Source of the DNA: Gaertneriomyces semiglobifer | Taxonomy: Eukaryota; Chytridiomycota; Chytridiomycetes; Spizellomycetales; Spizellomycetaceae | NCBI GenBank assembly: GCA_025558075.1 | Contig: JAHLKF010000002.1 | Location: 372,001 to 436,000, forward strand | Direction: 5' to 3' | Length of the DNA stretch: 64,000 bases | Part shown: positions 44,613 to 56,257 of the stretch, in pieces | Position numbering within the stretch: the stretch's first letter is position 1 | Layout: each line of letters starts with the position of its first letter | Notes under the pieces: model-generated | Told to the model about the DNA's origin: nothing | The model's database searches: none | What the model saw: only the letters and a program-made list of their open reading frames with translations | Position numbers and translations under genes: made by a program

Positions 44613-45625
44613 ATGCATGAACTACGCCAGCAGCGCACTCTATTACCTATGACACGAGCATCAGCTACCGAAGACTCGGACCGTTCCATCGCAATGCCGG
44701 CTCCTCAGAAGCCAATGGCTTTGCGTGGCTTGCACCATATGATGCTTCCCCGCCTTGACACGCACTCGCCAAGCCTTCGGGGACACTTGGACACTGCTGC
44801 GGCGAAGCGAGTTTTGAACGGCGCTGGTAGCCGTAGTCCTGTTTGCCGCAAGAGTGGAAGCCTGCCGCAGTTGTCTCCAGTAATTGAGGACGTGCAAAGT
44901 ATGGGCTACCGACACTGGTAAGTGTTTGCACCCACATTTTCGTCTAGCTGTGGTGGCAGGCATAACGCTTACCCGGCCTTTCTATTGTCTAGTTTCCACT
45001 CTGGCGAAGAAGAGGCGGTTATGGAATTAATGGAGATTATGCGCTCACACCGTGCGCATGCAGCTGTGCCTGCAGCCGCACCCCTGCCATCTGCCAGGAA
45101 GAGGAAATCATCCGTGCCGAACCTGTTTGAGGTTGGAACAGAGGACGACGCGGAGTTTACTGAGGCCGTAGTGCCAATTCTGGAGCCTCCTCGCTTGGCC
45201 TGCACTCCGTTCAAGCCAGCTGCTGTTCGTATAGACGTCTCCGAGGTGCCTGCTGATGATATTGATTTCCGAGTCATTGGTGAGAGCCTTGTTGCTGTTT
45301 CTACGCCCGAAGCGAGACATTAACCGTCCGGTTTCCAGGATCACCCGTGTCCCGCACTAAAAACCCCGTGCCGTTCAATTCGCCCTTCCTTGGCCGTCAA
45401 AAGACGAATGCTCACCAGACGGCGTTGTCTCCCAGGCTTTGTCGCGGTGAATCCGGTGTAGAACTTGGACTTCTATCTCCTTCCCCTGAGCTCAAGGCAT
45501 CAATGATCGTTCGTACCAGCAACCGATTAGTTGACCTCGTCTCTGTTCCTGTCATGCACGGCCGTCCCCGCTCCAAGTCTGTCACCGATATCGACGGCCG
45601 TATTCGGTTGGCCTTTGCTTATTAA
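44613..45625 (+). CDS. Unrecognised protein with short conserved-looking motifs
   Basis: I do not recognise this family. Three exons (44613-44917, 44993-45279, 45339-45625) with GTAAG or GTGAG donors sum to exactly 293 codons (292 residues), which supports a real gene. Sequence features: a Ser/Pro-rich first third with MALRGLHHMML, a helix-like SGEEEAVMELMEIMRSHRAH, then RKRKSSVPNLFEVGTEDD. Later come FRVIGSPVSRTKNPVPFNSP and a basic segment (GRPRSKSVTDIDGRIRLAF). Several RxxS and SP sites suggest kinase regulation. No enzyme motif, signal peptide or membrane segment is seen. The start could also be the ATG at 44649. Confidence 0.6.
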
Positions 45626-45907
45626 TCGCCGCTCTTTTCTGCAATCCCCTGCAACTTATTTCAACCTCGTCACTCACTCACCGGTAACCCTCAGCACGGC
45701 GTCACAAGGGTGATCTCCTGTAGTATATTCACACCCTTGGTTCTGGCATACCACCCTATCATCGACAACCTTTCGCCCATCACGCACTTTGTACAAAATC
45801 ATCCTCCGCCCCCGGCCGCTCGTCTCTGGACACTTGCAGCAACTTGTATATTACGTTTGTAGATTGTACAGATATGTTAAATTTATACAAATGTTGATCA
45901 TTTCTTT

Positions 45908-47801
45908 TCACCACATAAATCGCTGGACTTTTCCTGGTTCTGATGGCCACGCGAACCCTTTCTCACCAAATATCCATACCGTGATAGCGGTGATTACCAT
46001 GTAGATCGCCGCCTCCAACAAAATGAGCGCCTTGCGTGGTGGGGCCACATGCAGGCGGTACATAAGTAACGGAATGATGTAATACCTAAACTCTAGTAGA
46101 GGCGTTGGTACTAGAGTTAAGACGGTCGCGACCACGTAGAGTAGAACAAAGAGGACAGCTTGTGCTCGCACTGCGCACGGCAAATCAAAGGAGAACATCA
46201 GGACATAACAAACGAGGTTGCGTGTGAATCACTTACCGATCCGCCGACCACAGATGAATGCGGCAACAAGATACCCGGGAATCACGAGATAGCGCGCCAG
46301 CCTATGTCGACGATAAATGTTCTTCCAGACGTAAAATGAGTAATGACGGTTATCAGACAGTAAGAACGGGTGTTCAATCCTGCAGATTATGTATGAGATA
46401 CTGAAGTTGGCGCGGTTTGATTTACATAAACAGCATTTTGGGATATGTACTTACGTGAATTTGTACACGCTTAGCCAGAATACAATACCCGATGTAGCAA
46501 TCGTAAGCCATCCTCTAGCGGATAGAGTGCAATGTTAATAACCTTGGACGTCCATTGGCTTTTAAATAGGTTATCCGTACCGTACTCCGGCCTTTCGTAA
46601 CGCTGAAGGCAATGATTGCATATCGGGCGCGCCAGTGATGAGGGTGAACCCGAATAAGGTGGACAAGAAGTAGAACAGTTGTGGGACGTGGATTGTGGCG
46701 ACGTGATTAGACTTGTCTCCCAATACGATCCCGCCATTCCATATGAGAAATGCGGCAAATGCGATGGTAACGGATATATACGGCCAAAGTGTTGCAATTG
46801 TGGTGCGGAGGTTGCGGATGGCAAGTGTTATAAAGCGTAGAATGACTTTGATAACGGCGGCTACGTAAAGGTAATAGTCAGGCATAGTGAAATGCACAGA
46901 AACAGATGAACCGAGATACCTAGGCTACGCATCTCGTGCCATCTGGCGGTTATAGGAGGACCCACTGTGCCAGGTTGCAATGTGTTACCGAGAACCATCA
47001 ACAGTCTCACGCCTGCGGCAAACAGCACCCAAATAATGTTGGTTTGGCGATACGTGACAGAAATGAGGCCCATCTGTGCACCACAGAAAATGATTACAAA
47101 AAAGCTCCATCCGTTAGACCTCAGTTACAGTCACGCACCACGGCGCTCCATTTGGTAGAGCCACGTAAAGCCAGTAAGTACGTGGTCAATACAAAGAAGG
47201 TCGAACCCGGGTCGGTGTAATACATAAAGTGGAAGAAGTAGGATATCGGAAACAGGCATAGCGCGGTCGCCGATAGAACATGGTTCAGCTTGCTGACGCT
47301 TGGATGCAAAGTCTGTAGGATCATGTACTGCACGAGTAGCGTTCCCAGTAAGAACACGGCATTATGGCTCCGTAGTGCGGTCGTGAAGCATAATGATGGT
47401 GATGGCGATAGTCCCCAACTCTGAATGGACGCAAAAAGGTAGGAGGTGCCGTATCTACATGGGTCAGGCGGGATAAGGCCAACTCAAATCAGGAGTCTTG
47501 TCCGTAAGAATGGCGCGACAACAACGGACTCACAGTCCTGGAGGTGTCGTTATCTTCGGATCCCACGTAGCAAAATTGCCAGAACAATACTGCTGAGCTT
47601 GGCCGACGTGGAACACCTCATCCTAATTCATTTGATGATGGTCACGTACATTTCAGTACTGCTAGAGGGAAACTATTAACCCACCATGTAAGGATCTGGG
47701 ACCCGCGCATTGATGTAGCGAGACAGTAGGGCTGTAATGACAGTTACAAAAATGCCCGCGGCAGTAAGTAGACTGGCCACGACTATCGGTCGGGGCCTCA
47801 T
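45908..47801 (-). CDS. ALG10: Alpha-1,2-glucosyltransferase ALG10 (DIE2)
   Basis: ALG10 adds the third, terminal glucose to the dolichol-linked oligosaccharide in the ER lumen before N-glycosylation. The multi-exon gene starts at [20 protein letters not shown] (ATG 47801). Exon 2 carries the luminal loop [31 protein letters not shown], typical of the family. Other hallmarks are [37 protein letters not shown] and, at the C-terminus, [18 protein letters not shown]. Many hydrophobic segments agree with the expected 12 or so membrane spans. Exon borders between about 46200 and 46900 were not all resolved. A short tail ends at 45908. Confidence 0.92.
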
Positions 47802-48163
47802 TAGCTCGAGTTTCTGTCCCGTTTAGGTGCATTTTGAGGGAAACTGCAAACACGACGGCAGCGAGCGCTTTACAGTTATTCATAAGGCCACATTGCCTTA
47901 TCGATTGCCGCTGCTAGCGGGAGTCGACTTTCTATGTGTCAAAAGACCGGCTGTTTCAACACATACAGCAACAGCATGCCTAGTCCTTCTGCATTCGAAT
48001 TCAAGCGATCTGGCATCGAGGGAACCACGCTGGAAGAGCATCATTAGTCCTTTGGCTGTGGTCAGTGCGTTGTGCTCAAAGCGCTCGCCGTACGTTGTCC
48101 CGCAGACACTGAGATTATAGCACCTGGTAAACTCTCCCCAACAATTCGTTTCCGTCAATAGTC

Positions 48164-50215
48164 ATGTCATCCATTGTGTGGGCTCGCCCAGATCACGCGG
48201 CAAGAAACAGTGCCGATATTAAGGTGTCGGTCCTGCTCGACGGGACTGTTGCTCGAATTGCGGAACATGATGCTTGCTGTGTTCGGTACGATCAGGACGC
48301 AAACGTGACAACATTGAAGCTTCGCTTCAGTTGCGACAAAAAGAAGGTCACTGTGAAGGAGCTGCGAGAGCACGTTCATGGTCTCTACCGAGCCTATTTG
48401 CCCACAGTTTACGTCGACAACCCAGATGAGCTTCCGCTTGTGATTGTGCCAGTGGAGGTCATGGACAATGAAGAGCACTTTTTCAAGGGCCGTAACGCTT
48501 CCAACAGTCTCACTCTTGAGTATGCTGAAGCACGACTGGTCGGCCCTGGCGACGTCAATTTGGGCTTAGGCTTTTTGTGGGACCGGTTTGATTTTACCGA
48601 TGAAGGTAAACTAACTTTGCTGAAGATGATACATGCAGGTTGTTGACTTACCCATCCATCAGGAGATGTAAGCTACCACCAACTGATCAGGACTACCTTT
48701 GCCCCATCTCTCACGCGAGTCAAACCAGAGTCCTCGGCCAAATCCGCAACGGGTCGCTGTCCCACCAGCGTTCGTCGATGGACCGACTTCTATGATGCTG
48801 TTAACAGGTATAATGGTCCTGCACAGACGGCCCTGCACCGCTCCATGTATCCCACGATCAGTGACCATCCACAGAAGTACACTGGGTCCGAGTCCGAAGT
48901 GGAAGCACTGCTGGATAACGAAGCGTTCTTACTGGTGAATGAGCTGACCATGGGATGCGATATTGAGATCGGCTCTCGCCAATTTGTTCACCGTGGCGTG
49001 ATCGGACAACCCGACCGCGTAATCCACAACTGCTTGTCACCATTGGTTCCTATAGAAGTCGAGTCCAGCTCAGTGCTGCCGGACGACGCTGACATCGTTA
49101 GTTTGTGTCAAGAAGCGCTCCAGACCCTCTCAAAGCTCCCGGATCAGCGTTACTCGAAGCTTAGTGCGGAGGACCAGCACACCTGGGATATCGCGGTCCG
49201 AGATAACATGGCTGCAAAAGTGCTTATCCAGATCATTGGCTATGCCTGTGTCAATAAGCTGCGTTACGCGATTTTGACCACCCATCGGGCGTGGTGGTTT
49301 TTGGAACGGCTACCTAGTGAACTCGGGGCTGTCAGAGTTGCCGGACCCATCCATGCCCGTAATCGTGATCCTACTGTTGGTCAATGCCTTGACTACATGT
49401 TGAGTTTGGCTCTTGCGTCCCCCAGTTGCCCCTCGCCTAGTGCTTTACGTACCTCGTCTCCTCCTCGGCGTGGCCGAGGTGGCGCGCGAGGTGACAGTAA
49501 TCCTGGACTCGGCACCATCGCGGGTGGAGTTGCGAAGCGTTCTTTCACTAATTATCGACTTGATGCAGATGCCGCCAAGAGTCGTAAAGCCTTTGACGCC
49601 AACGCTGTCGTTCGCCGAGACTCAGGTGAAGTGGAATTTACCGAAAACGATGTCTTGCCTAGGCTCTACCCGGCTCTGAGCCAGTCAACCCGGTCGTCAG
49701 TGTATCCTATCACGGTCTTTCACGAGGCATCTATCACAATGGCATTGAAAGTGGTTGATTGTTACAAGGTGGAAGACGACGACGTCAAGGACGAGTTGAT
49801 GAATGAATTAGATGCATACGAATACTTGCCAGAACTACAAGGTATGTCACGGCATTCTGATCCACTATAGGAGCTCCAACCAACTTACTTCTTAGGTTCC
49901 GTGATTCCGCAATTGCGAGCTTTCGGCAACTGGTACGGAGGCGCCTTTTTGGTTCTCGGGTCAGAATTAATCGAGGGCAAGGATCTGTGCGCTGAGCATC
50001 AGGATATGTTTGGAGAGGTCAGGCGTGCTTTCATGAAGCTGCACGATGCGGGCATTGTGCATGGGGACGTTGCCTGTAGAAATACTCTTGTGACCCGGGA
50101 CCCTGCCCGACCTATCGTTCTCATCGACTTTGGTCGTGCAAACGAGGCTACCAATGTTGCCATTGCCAGGGAGCTAGGTTCTTTGGACCGGCTTTTCGAT
50201 AGTCTCAGATCTTGA
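48164..50215 (+). CDS. Crinkler-type protein: PD-(D/E)XK-like nuclease domain plus protein-kinase domain
   Basis: Three exons (48164-48605, 48663-49841, 49896-50215) sum to exactly 647 codons (646 residues). The first 150 residues form a domain I do not recognise. Around 208-350 is a restriction-endonuclease-like region: GQPDRVI supplies the Asp, PIEVESS the Glu strand, and VLIQIIGYACVNKLRYAILT, then THRAWWFL, is the helix-strand pattern seen in fungal nuclease-kinase fusions. The usual ExK Lys is not obvious (EVE), so catalysis is doubtful. From about 435 a compact kinase domain follows, with MALKVVD (Lys), a downstream Glu helix (MNELDAYEYL), IVHGDVACRNTLV and VLIDFGRA. All key kinase residues are intact. 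Crinkler-RHS-like proteins of chytrids and Mucoromycota combine such domains; a role as effector or in genome conflict is inferred. No secretion signal is seen. Confidence 0.7.
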
Positions 50216-50266
50216 TTGTAGTACCAGTTATAGCAGCGCGGGTAGGGCTATAACTGGTACCACAAT
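50215..50266. repeat. Long perfect hairpin just after the nuclease-kinase gene
   Basis: GTACCAGTTATAGC (50221-50234) pairs with GCTATAACTGGTAC (50247-50260), a perfect 14-bp stem with a 12-nt loop. After one mismatch ATTGT (50215-50219) pairs with ACAAT (50262-50266), extending the stem. It begins at the last base of the stop codon. It may be a 3'-end structure or a small foldback element. Confidence 0.75.
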
Positions 50267-50282
50267 TAAGGTTGAGACAGTG

Positions 50283-50345
50283 CCCGAGCTCTGCGTTTGC
50301 GAGGTTGTAGGTCTCGTGCAGTACACTAATCGCCCGAGACTGAAG
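50283..50345 (-). repeat. Fragment of a dispersed TPR-like coding repeat (copy 1)
   Basis: The minus strand resembles 60403-60475 on the plus strand at roughly 75-80 percent over some 60 nt. It translates to RAISVLHETYNLANAELGH, a TPR-like helix pair, inside a short frame at 50205-50405. It is probably a decayed piece of a TPR-repeat gene family rather than a working gene. Confidence 0.45.
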
Positions 50346-53300
50346 GTCGAGGGCTGTTCTACAGCCCTGGACATTATACGACCTCTGCAAGAGACCACCA
50401 AGCACCGATTCGAGGGCACTAATTGTCGCAAATAGGGTTTCGCGCGGTGCTATGAGTATTAATGCAATGTTTGGAGGACTTCGAGGGGACGAACAGACAT
50501 TTAATAATTATGCAACCTGAACAGAACTGGCAGCACTAGCACTGCGAGACGAGCTGCTACTTGCTGACTCCTTATTGCAATCCCAATGATGCTCTGTCTG
50601 CGTTCCAATAATTGTGACTTCGTTGGATGAACCTGCTGGTAACTTTGCATTAGAAATCATACTCATCTGTGCATCATTTTCCCATATCTGTCGCCGAAGT
50701 CGCGATCAGGACTATTAACGAGTATTAGTCCCCGAGAAATAGTCCACTCCGCGTGGTATTAGTGACAAAGAAGCGAAACCGCGCCTATCAGGTGGTGTTA
50801 GCGCGGCCAAGATCAACAATGCTCCGCATGTACATTTGCTACATCGGCAAGCCTAGCGCAAATAGGCCGACGGCTGCGGTAGACGCATCGTTGGTAGCGA
50901 ACTTGAGCGCAGAGAACCACTGTGAACCTGCAGGTATTTATGCATATGCGGAGGGGGAGCAGGTGGCCGTCGCCAAAACCTGAGCTGTAGTGGGTATCAA
51001 CGATGGTCTTCCGCCGCCCGCCGCTGTTGAACTTGATAGCGCGACTCGGAAAGTGGCTCACCCATTCGCCCGAATTTGATGAGAAAGGTCCGGTACGGCC
51101 TACTTCGAAGAACGTGACAAAGTTCAGCGACACCCTGTCTGCCATAAGAACACCAAAAGTAGGGCCTTTCCCATGTTGACCTCTCCGTGCCGCCCATATT
51201 GTGTACAGAAGGCACGAAATCAGCGGGTAAGCACATTGTGCCAACGATACCTCGCGTGAGAAAATCAGCATGTTTCCTCACGGGCGTGTTGATGCCAGGT
51301 ACTCAGTAGAAAGAATGCGTTCACAGGCATGTGTATATGTACTGAACCACGATTAGCACTCGATGTGCGGAACCAAGTGCACAGGAAGCAAACTCTCTGG
51401 GGTGGTGCGGATCGGTTGTTCCAAGTACATGCACATTAAGGTGTGTAACAGCGCGTGGCCGGATGCTTTCGTTTCCGACGAATAGGGTCTGACAGTTCTG
51501 GTTCTGTGTAGGGGAAATATGCGTGTGCCCTCAACGTTGTTGTATCATCATAGTAGGCATAAGCGATGCGAGTACTACGCCGAATATCTTCCCGACACAT
51601 TCCATACGCGCAAATGGGATATTGGATGAGGAACTTCCTGAGCCCTCCAGCGCGGATGAGCCAAATGTGAGACATCGTGTGTGTCGATGACCTGCCTACT
51701 GCCGCGACAGGACCATACCTTGTCCATTTTTTCGAAACATGGACGGCAATTGGAAATGTAGTGCCCTGTAAAGGGCGCTTATCTCGACAGTGGAATGATC
51801 ATACACGGACCGTTTATCTACAAATTGTGAAGCTGGACATTCGCAAAGCTTTCCAATTCAATTCATTTGCCCAGACGCGCGTGGGAAAATGGCGTCCTCA
51901 TTGGACAGGTTCAATTGGGCTGCTGCTGGGCTTACGTAGGAACCCACGGACGGCATCTCGGGGCAATGTGTACGGGCTGCTGCTGGGCTTACGTAGGAAC
52001 CCACGGACGGCATCACGGGGCAATGTGTACGGGCTTCTGTAAATGAGCAGAGCATGCAGTACTTTCGACATTGAGTGTTGCCAACAGAATGCCCACCAAC
52101 CTGAACAAAGAGGCGACAGTAGATCCACTGTCCAAAAAGTTACTTCTTCAGGCCTTCATCAGCGGCATACCCAAAAACTGATCGCTTTTGCGTCGACTCC
52201 TCGAATCCAAGCCGATGTTGGGCTCATGGAAAACCACCAGTGTACAAGCGCGTGTATATGAACCCTGGCCGGACCCTGTCATATGGGTCAGCTGGGAGAC
52301 CGATATGGTATTGTCCTCATGCACTGGCGCCACAAACTCTCTTCGAACCCTGCCTGCATGTGTCGATGCCGCCACGATACAAGGAACTATGCTATCTGGC
52401 GCACCCTGCACCCTGCCAAGCCTCCTCGTTGTGCCAGACATCCCTGGGCATCTCATTTTCAAAGAATGCTTTGAATTTTTCATGTGCGCCTGATAAAACC
52501 CCAAACATTAGCCATCAAGCATGACAGATGAAAGAAGGTCGGATTGTTAACTGTTATTAGGACCTCAGTGTCTACAGCGGAAGTTCAACACACGCGCTGT
52601 GGGGCTTAGATAATCCAGCTTTGCCACACTGTATGTGTGACACACAACCGATACATAAAATAAGGTTTCCGGGGCTTGTGGCTTTGGTGTAACGGGGCGG
52701 GTTGACGGGAAGATGAATATGCCGAATCGGCACGCTTTGCACAGCGAACCCGAGTAATAGCGATAATGATTGTGTTGAATTTGTGATGCGAGAAACAACC
52801 CTCATTCTTTTGCGTATTCTGCGTAGAAACGGGGGTGTTCTACTGCGATACGTAATAATATGGGCACACCATTGGTACTATTATTATTGTATTCCATCAC
52901 ACACACACACCATGCCATGATTTGTTCAGACTGCGCCGCCTTACGTTTACAGAATACGTGCCCAGGGCAGAAAATTCAACCCTGCTCTTGACTGATATTT
53001 ACAAGTCATGTCCGCTGGAAGGCTTGGATTTGAACAAGAAACCAATACCCCCAAACAAACGAGTCAACGCAGTATCCATCGCCCCCTGCATTTTGAAGCA
53101 AAAAACCGGTTTGACCTTTGAAGTGCTTTTTATAAAACGCGCGTGGAAACCGTGGTCGGGTGTTTGTCGACCGTCGATCGATCCGCATGTGCACTTGGTT
53201 TATTCTGACTGACTGACTACACTCACACCCTCGCACATAATACTCATAATAATACTCATCGCTAACACACTTTAAACGCATCGTAAACCCAGAACATCTT

Positions 53301-53600
53301 TCTCACGGAGGGCCGGCCATACACGTAAGGCTGGTTTTATGGTTTCGTTAGACTCTGTTATATATACTTATATACATATATACCCATACCCCATCCATTG
53401 GAATTTTAAGGTGCGTTAGTGTGGAGACTCCGCTCTTAAGTCAAAAAAGTGGACTGCGCTAACGGATCTCTGATAACCAGTCATCACTGAAGGACCGCCT
53501 TGCTCATACTTCGCCCGATCCACACAATACTGGAAGCATTCGCATCGGCAGAATACCGGAGAGCGTGAAACCTACGCATGAAAGTAGCCAGTCGGATACC
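50346..53600. other. Long gene-poor accessory stretch
   Basis: No known family is recognised over 3.2 kb. Short frames of uncertain status: minus 51436-51675 (79 codons with a normal-looking composition and a true ATG), minus 50813-51281 and plus 52922-53212. None shows splice logic or motifs. A 57-bp tandem duplication (51917-52030), a CA microsatellite near 52901-52912 and a TATA-rich run (53358-53384) upstream of WC-2 are present. Confidence 0.45.
51917..52030. repeat. 57-bp tandem duplication, two near-identical copies
   Basis: Unit 1 (51917-51973) and unit 2 (51974-52030) differ at a single position seen (CATCTCGG versus CATCACGG), followed by the first five bases of a third unit. The unit length is 19 codons, so frames on both strands stay open, for example LLLGLRRNPRTASRGNVYG repeated on the plus strand. 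The near-identity indicates a recent event. Confidence 0.9.
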
Positions 53601-55667
53601 ATGGACAACCGCCAATACTCCCAATACCCTACCCAAGATGACGACGTTCGGTTCCAAATTGATAGCTTTCTGTCCCTCGGGTCCACTGCGTCGCCGAGGA
53701 GTCTGGCGGCAGCAACACCAATGAGCAGTATGGCTCTTTATTCCTCGCATCAACTGTCGCCACAGCCGCACTTGAATGGGAACCCATCTTATCAACAATA
53801 TGGCGAGGCCCCATATTTACTGTCCCAAACTGCTCAGATGTTCCAGCAGCCGTCGCTACCGCACCAACATCCACCCGCGCCGACACAGTCATACGGTACG
53901 CATTTTGAGACGCCGACGCCGAGACCGGGTCCGTTCGATATGTCACTCGTCAGTTCGCATTTTTCACATCGCCCAGGTGTGGAATCGTACTCTTCGACAT
54001 CCTATGAAGCGTCTCCTTTTGATTCAAGTCAATCAGATCGACTATTTTCTGGCGCGTTATTCGAAACTCCACCTCTAAATAGCGGACAGCAGACGGAAAG
54101 CACATTTTTGCTCGCCAACCTGGTTGCACCGACATCTTCGATGTCAGGTGCAACATCTCAGTCAGTTGCGCCCGAGAGTATGCGTAATGCTGGGGCGCGA
54201 CAGCCTGCTTCTAAGGGATATGGGAATGGAACTTACAGTGCTTCCCAGTTCTCAAACTTTCCAACTTCGTGGGATATGGAATCCCATGGCAGCACTCAGC
54301 CACCACGGATAGATACCCAGCTACTATCGAACTCCTATAGAAGGGTTAGCTCCGCATCTGCGCATCATCTACCATTAGAGCCTGGTAAGCGGCAAATCAT
54401 GCAGAAGTAAGGGTACAGCTCGCTTACCGGAGTACGTGTTGATAGGTAGCTCATCAGAAGGACTAGACATTCCGGATGATCACTCTGAAACATCGTCTCA
54501 TCATCATGAAGAAGAGCAGGAAGATGGTAGCCAGTCAGCCAAAGCTAACTTGTCTCGGCATGTCACATCTGTAATATCCCACTTTACTGGGACGAAGGAG
54601 GGCTACCGGAGGTTATTGAACGAGATCGATGACTTTGTTCATGTGGTTTCACCGGCTGGGACTATCTTGTTCTGCTCCCCCTCTGTCAGACGGTTCCTGG
54701 GCTATAGTAACGACGAGCTTGCTGGTCAACGCTTGACTGATATTATTCACAGAGATGACCGGACATTGGCAGTACAGCATTTCAAGAACTGCTTGGATGA
54801 TCAAAAGGATTTTTTTGTGTATATACGATACCAGAAGAAAGCAGGAGACTTTACTCTAGTAGAAGTCAGAGGCAAGGCCATGTCCGACGAGGATGGTAGC
54901 AGAGTAAAATCCATTATACAAGCTGCACGCGAATATCGATCAAAAGCTTCCGTGTCCGTGGACTCCTTGCTTGAATATCGAATACAAAACCTGCGGCTTC
55001 GTAGACAGCTGGAAGCAGAGCTGCGCAGGCGAGGGGTAGATCCTGCGACGCATCCACTACTAAAACCGATATCAAAGGAAGCACCAGTGTTCAGTCCAGC
55101 CGAGTTGGACGCAGATGACAGCCCGGTTGAGCCTTCCCGGCCGCCGATAGCAACGGTGAATGATACCACGGTCGGAAATAATGGCGCGCCGACCTTGAAA
55201 CGGGATAGTGATCAAGGAGCTGATGGAGCGACCAGTGGGGGACGAAAGGTATCGTTCTGCGGTTGCTTCGAGCGTCACCCTTTGTTCGTCAAAGTTCTCA
55301 TAGATCTGATATTAGAAAAAAGCGAAAGTACGCCAGGAAGAGCTCTTTTGCCGGCAGTGCGGCACAACTCAATCGCCAGAGTGGCGAAAAGGGCCATTTG
55401 GTCCTAAAACGTAAGAGATGACTGCGTATTCGACCGAATTTATGTGTTAAGTGAGCTGATGTTCATTCATTTCGTAGGTTGTGTAATGCATGTGGTCTGG
55501 CTTATTCGAAGAAGCAGCGTAGGTTAAATAAGGCGGCCGAGAAAGCAAAGGAAGGGACAAAACCGAACGGCGTAAGCACCGACGGGCAGGACAATCAAGC
55601 GCAACCGTTAGCAACAAATCCTGCATCAGCAGGCGTTCTGCCACAGAGTCACGGGGATATTGGGTGA
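53601..55667 (+). CDS. WC-2: White collar-2-like PAS/GATA transcription factor
   Basis: WC-2 partners with the blue-light receptor WC-1 to activate light-responsive genes. Four exons (53601-54384, 54446-55248, 55316-55410, 55478-55667) sum to exactly 624 codons (623 residues). The first 290 residues are Ser/Gln/Pro-rich and likely disordered. A PAS domain at about 320-430 reads [40 protein letters not shown]; it lacks the LOV photoactive Cys motif, as expected for WC-2. A GATA-type zinc finger at about 539-565, [19 protein letters not shown] then [12 protein letters not shown], has Cys-X2-Cys-X18-Cys-X2-Cys spacing, the WC-2 class. A basic tail follows. The second intron removes in-frame stops. 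No WC-1 gene is in the window. Confidence 0.92.
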
Positions 55668-56257
55668 CGTAGTAGCGTACCTTATATAAAGAGTTCACGT
55701 TTAAACTGTCAAAATGCCACATGCCCGGTTGTCAGGATATGATAGATATGCTGAATAACTATATAATGGGGTGAAGGACGCGGTCAGCTGAATTTCCCCT
55801 GACCAGCACAGTCACAATGAATTGCCCGACCGCGTTCGGCGCTCCCGTCAGCGGGGTGGCCCAGTCACGAGCGAATGAACGTCTGTTTGCGACGGGCATA
55901 CAATTGGATCTGGAGGAGTTTCATATACAAGTGAACTGCGTTCATCGCATTGCACGGTAGTTCACGGGTATGCAAACGGAGCAACCGTCCAAAAGGATAT
56001 TATGCTCAAGTTTAAGGCGGGGTTGCCGGCGCAATCTGAAATGACTTTTGAAATAAACTGAAAACCGCGGGGGCGCCTCCGCCCGACATCCAGCAGGGTT
56101 AGGGGTGTAAGAAAGAGCTCCGGTGCCTGTAACGTTTGCCCTCAAGAAGGAAGGCATCAGCGTTAGGTAGTAATCAATAATGGAACGCTTGGAACAGCGC
56201 TCCGCGGCTTTTTGCGGTCACTTACGTCGTATATTTAATAACAATAATGAATATACA
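55668..56257. other. Convergent intergenic region
   Basis: Lies between the 3' ends of WC-2 and the 56258-57790 gene. It contains GGGTTAGGGG at 56096-56105, a telomere-like motif that is not near a start codon. No gene is seen. Confidence 0.5.

Noticed and set aside
50813..51281. 152-codon minus-strand frame and overlapping 94-codon frame
   Set aside because: Two frames overlap the same DNA without motifs or splice sites; I could not choose either as coding.
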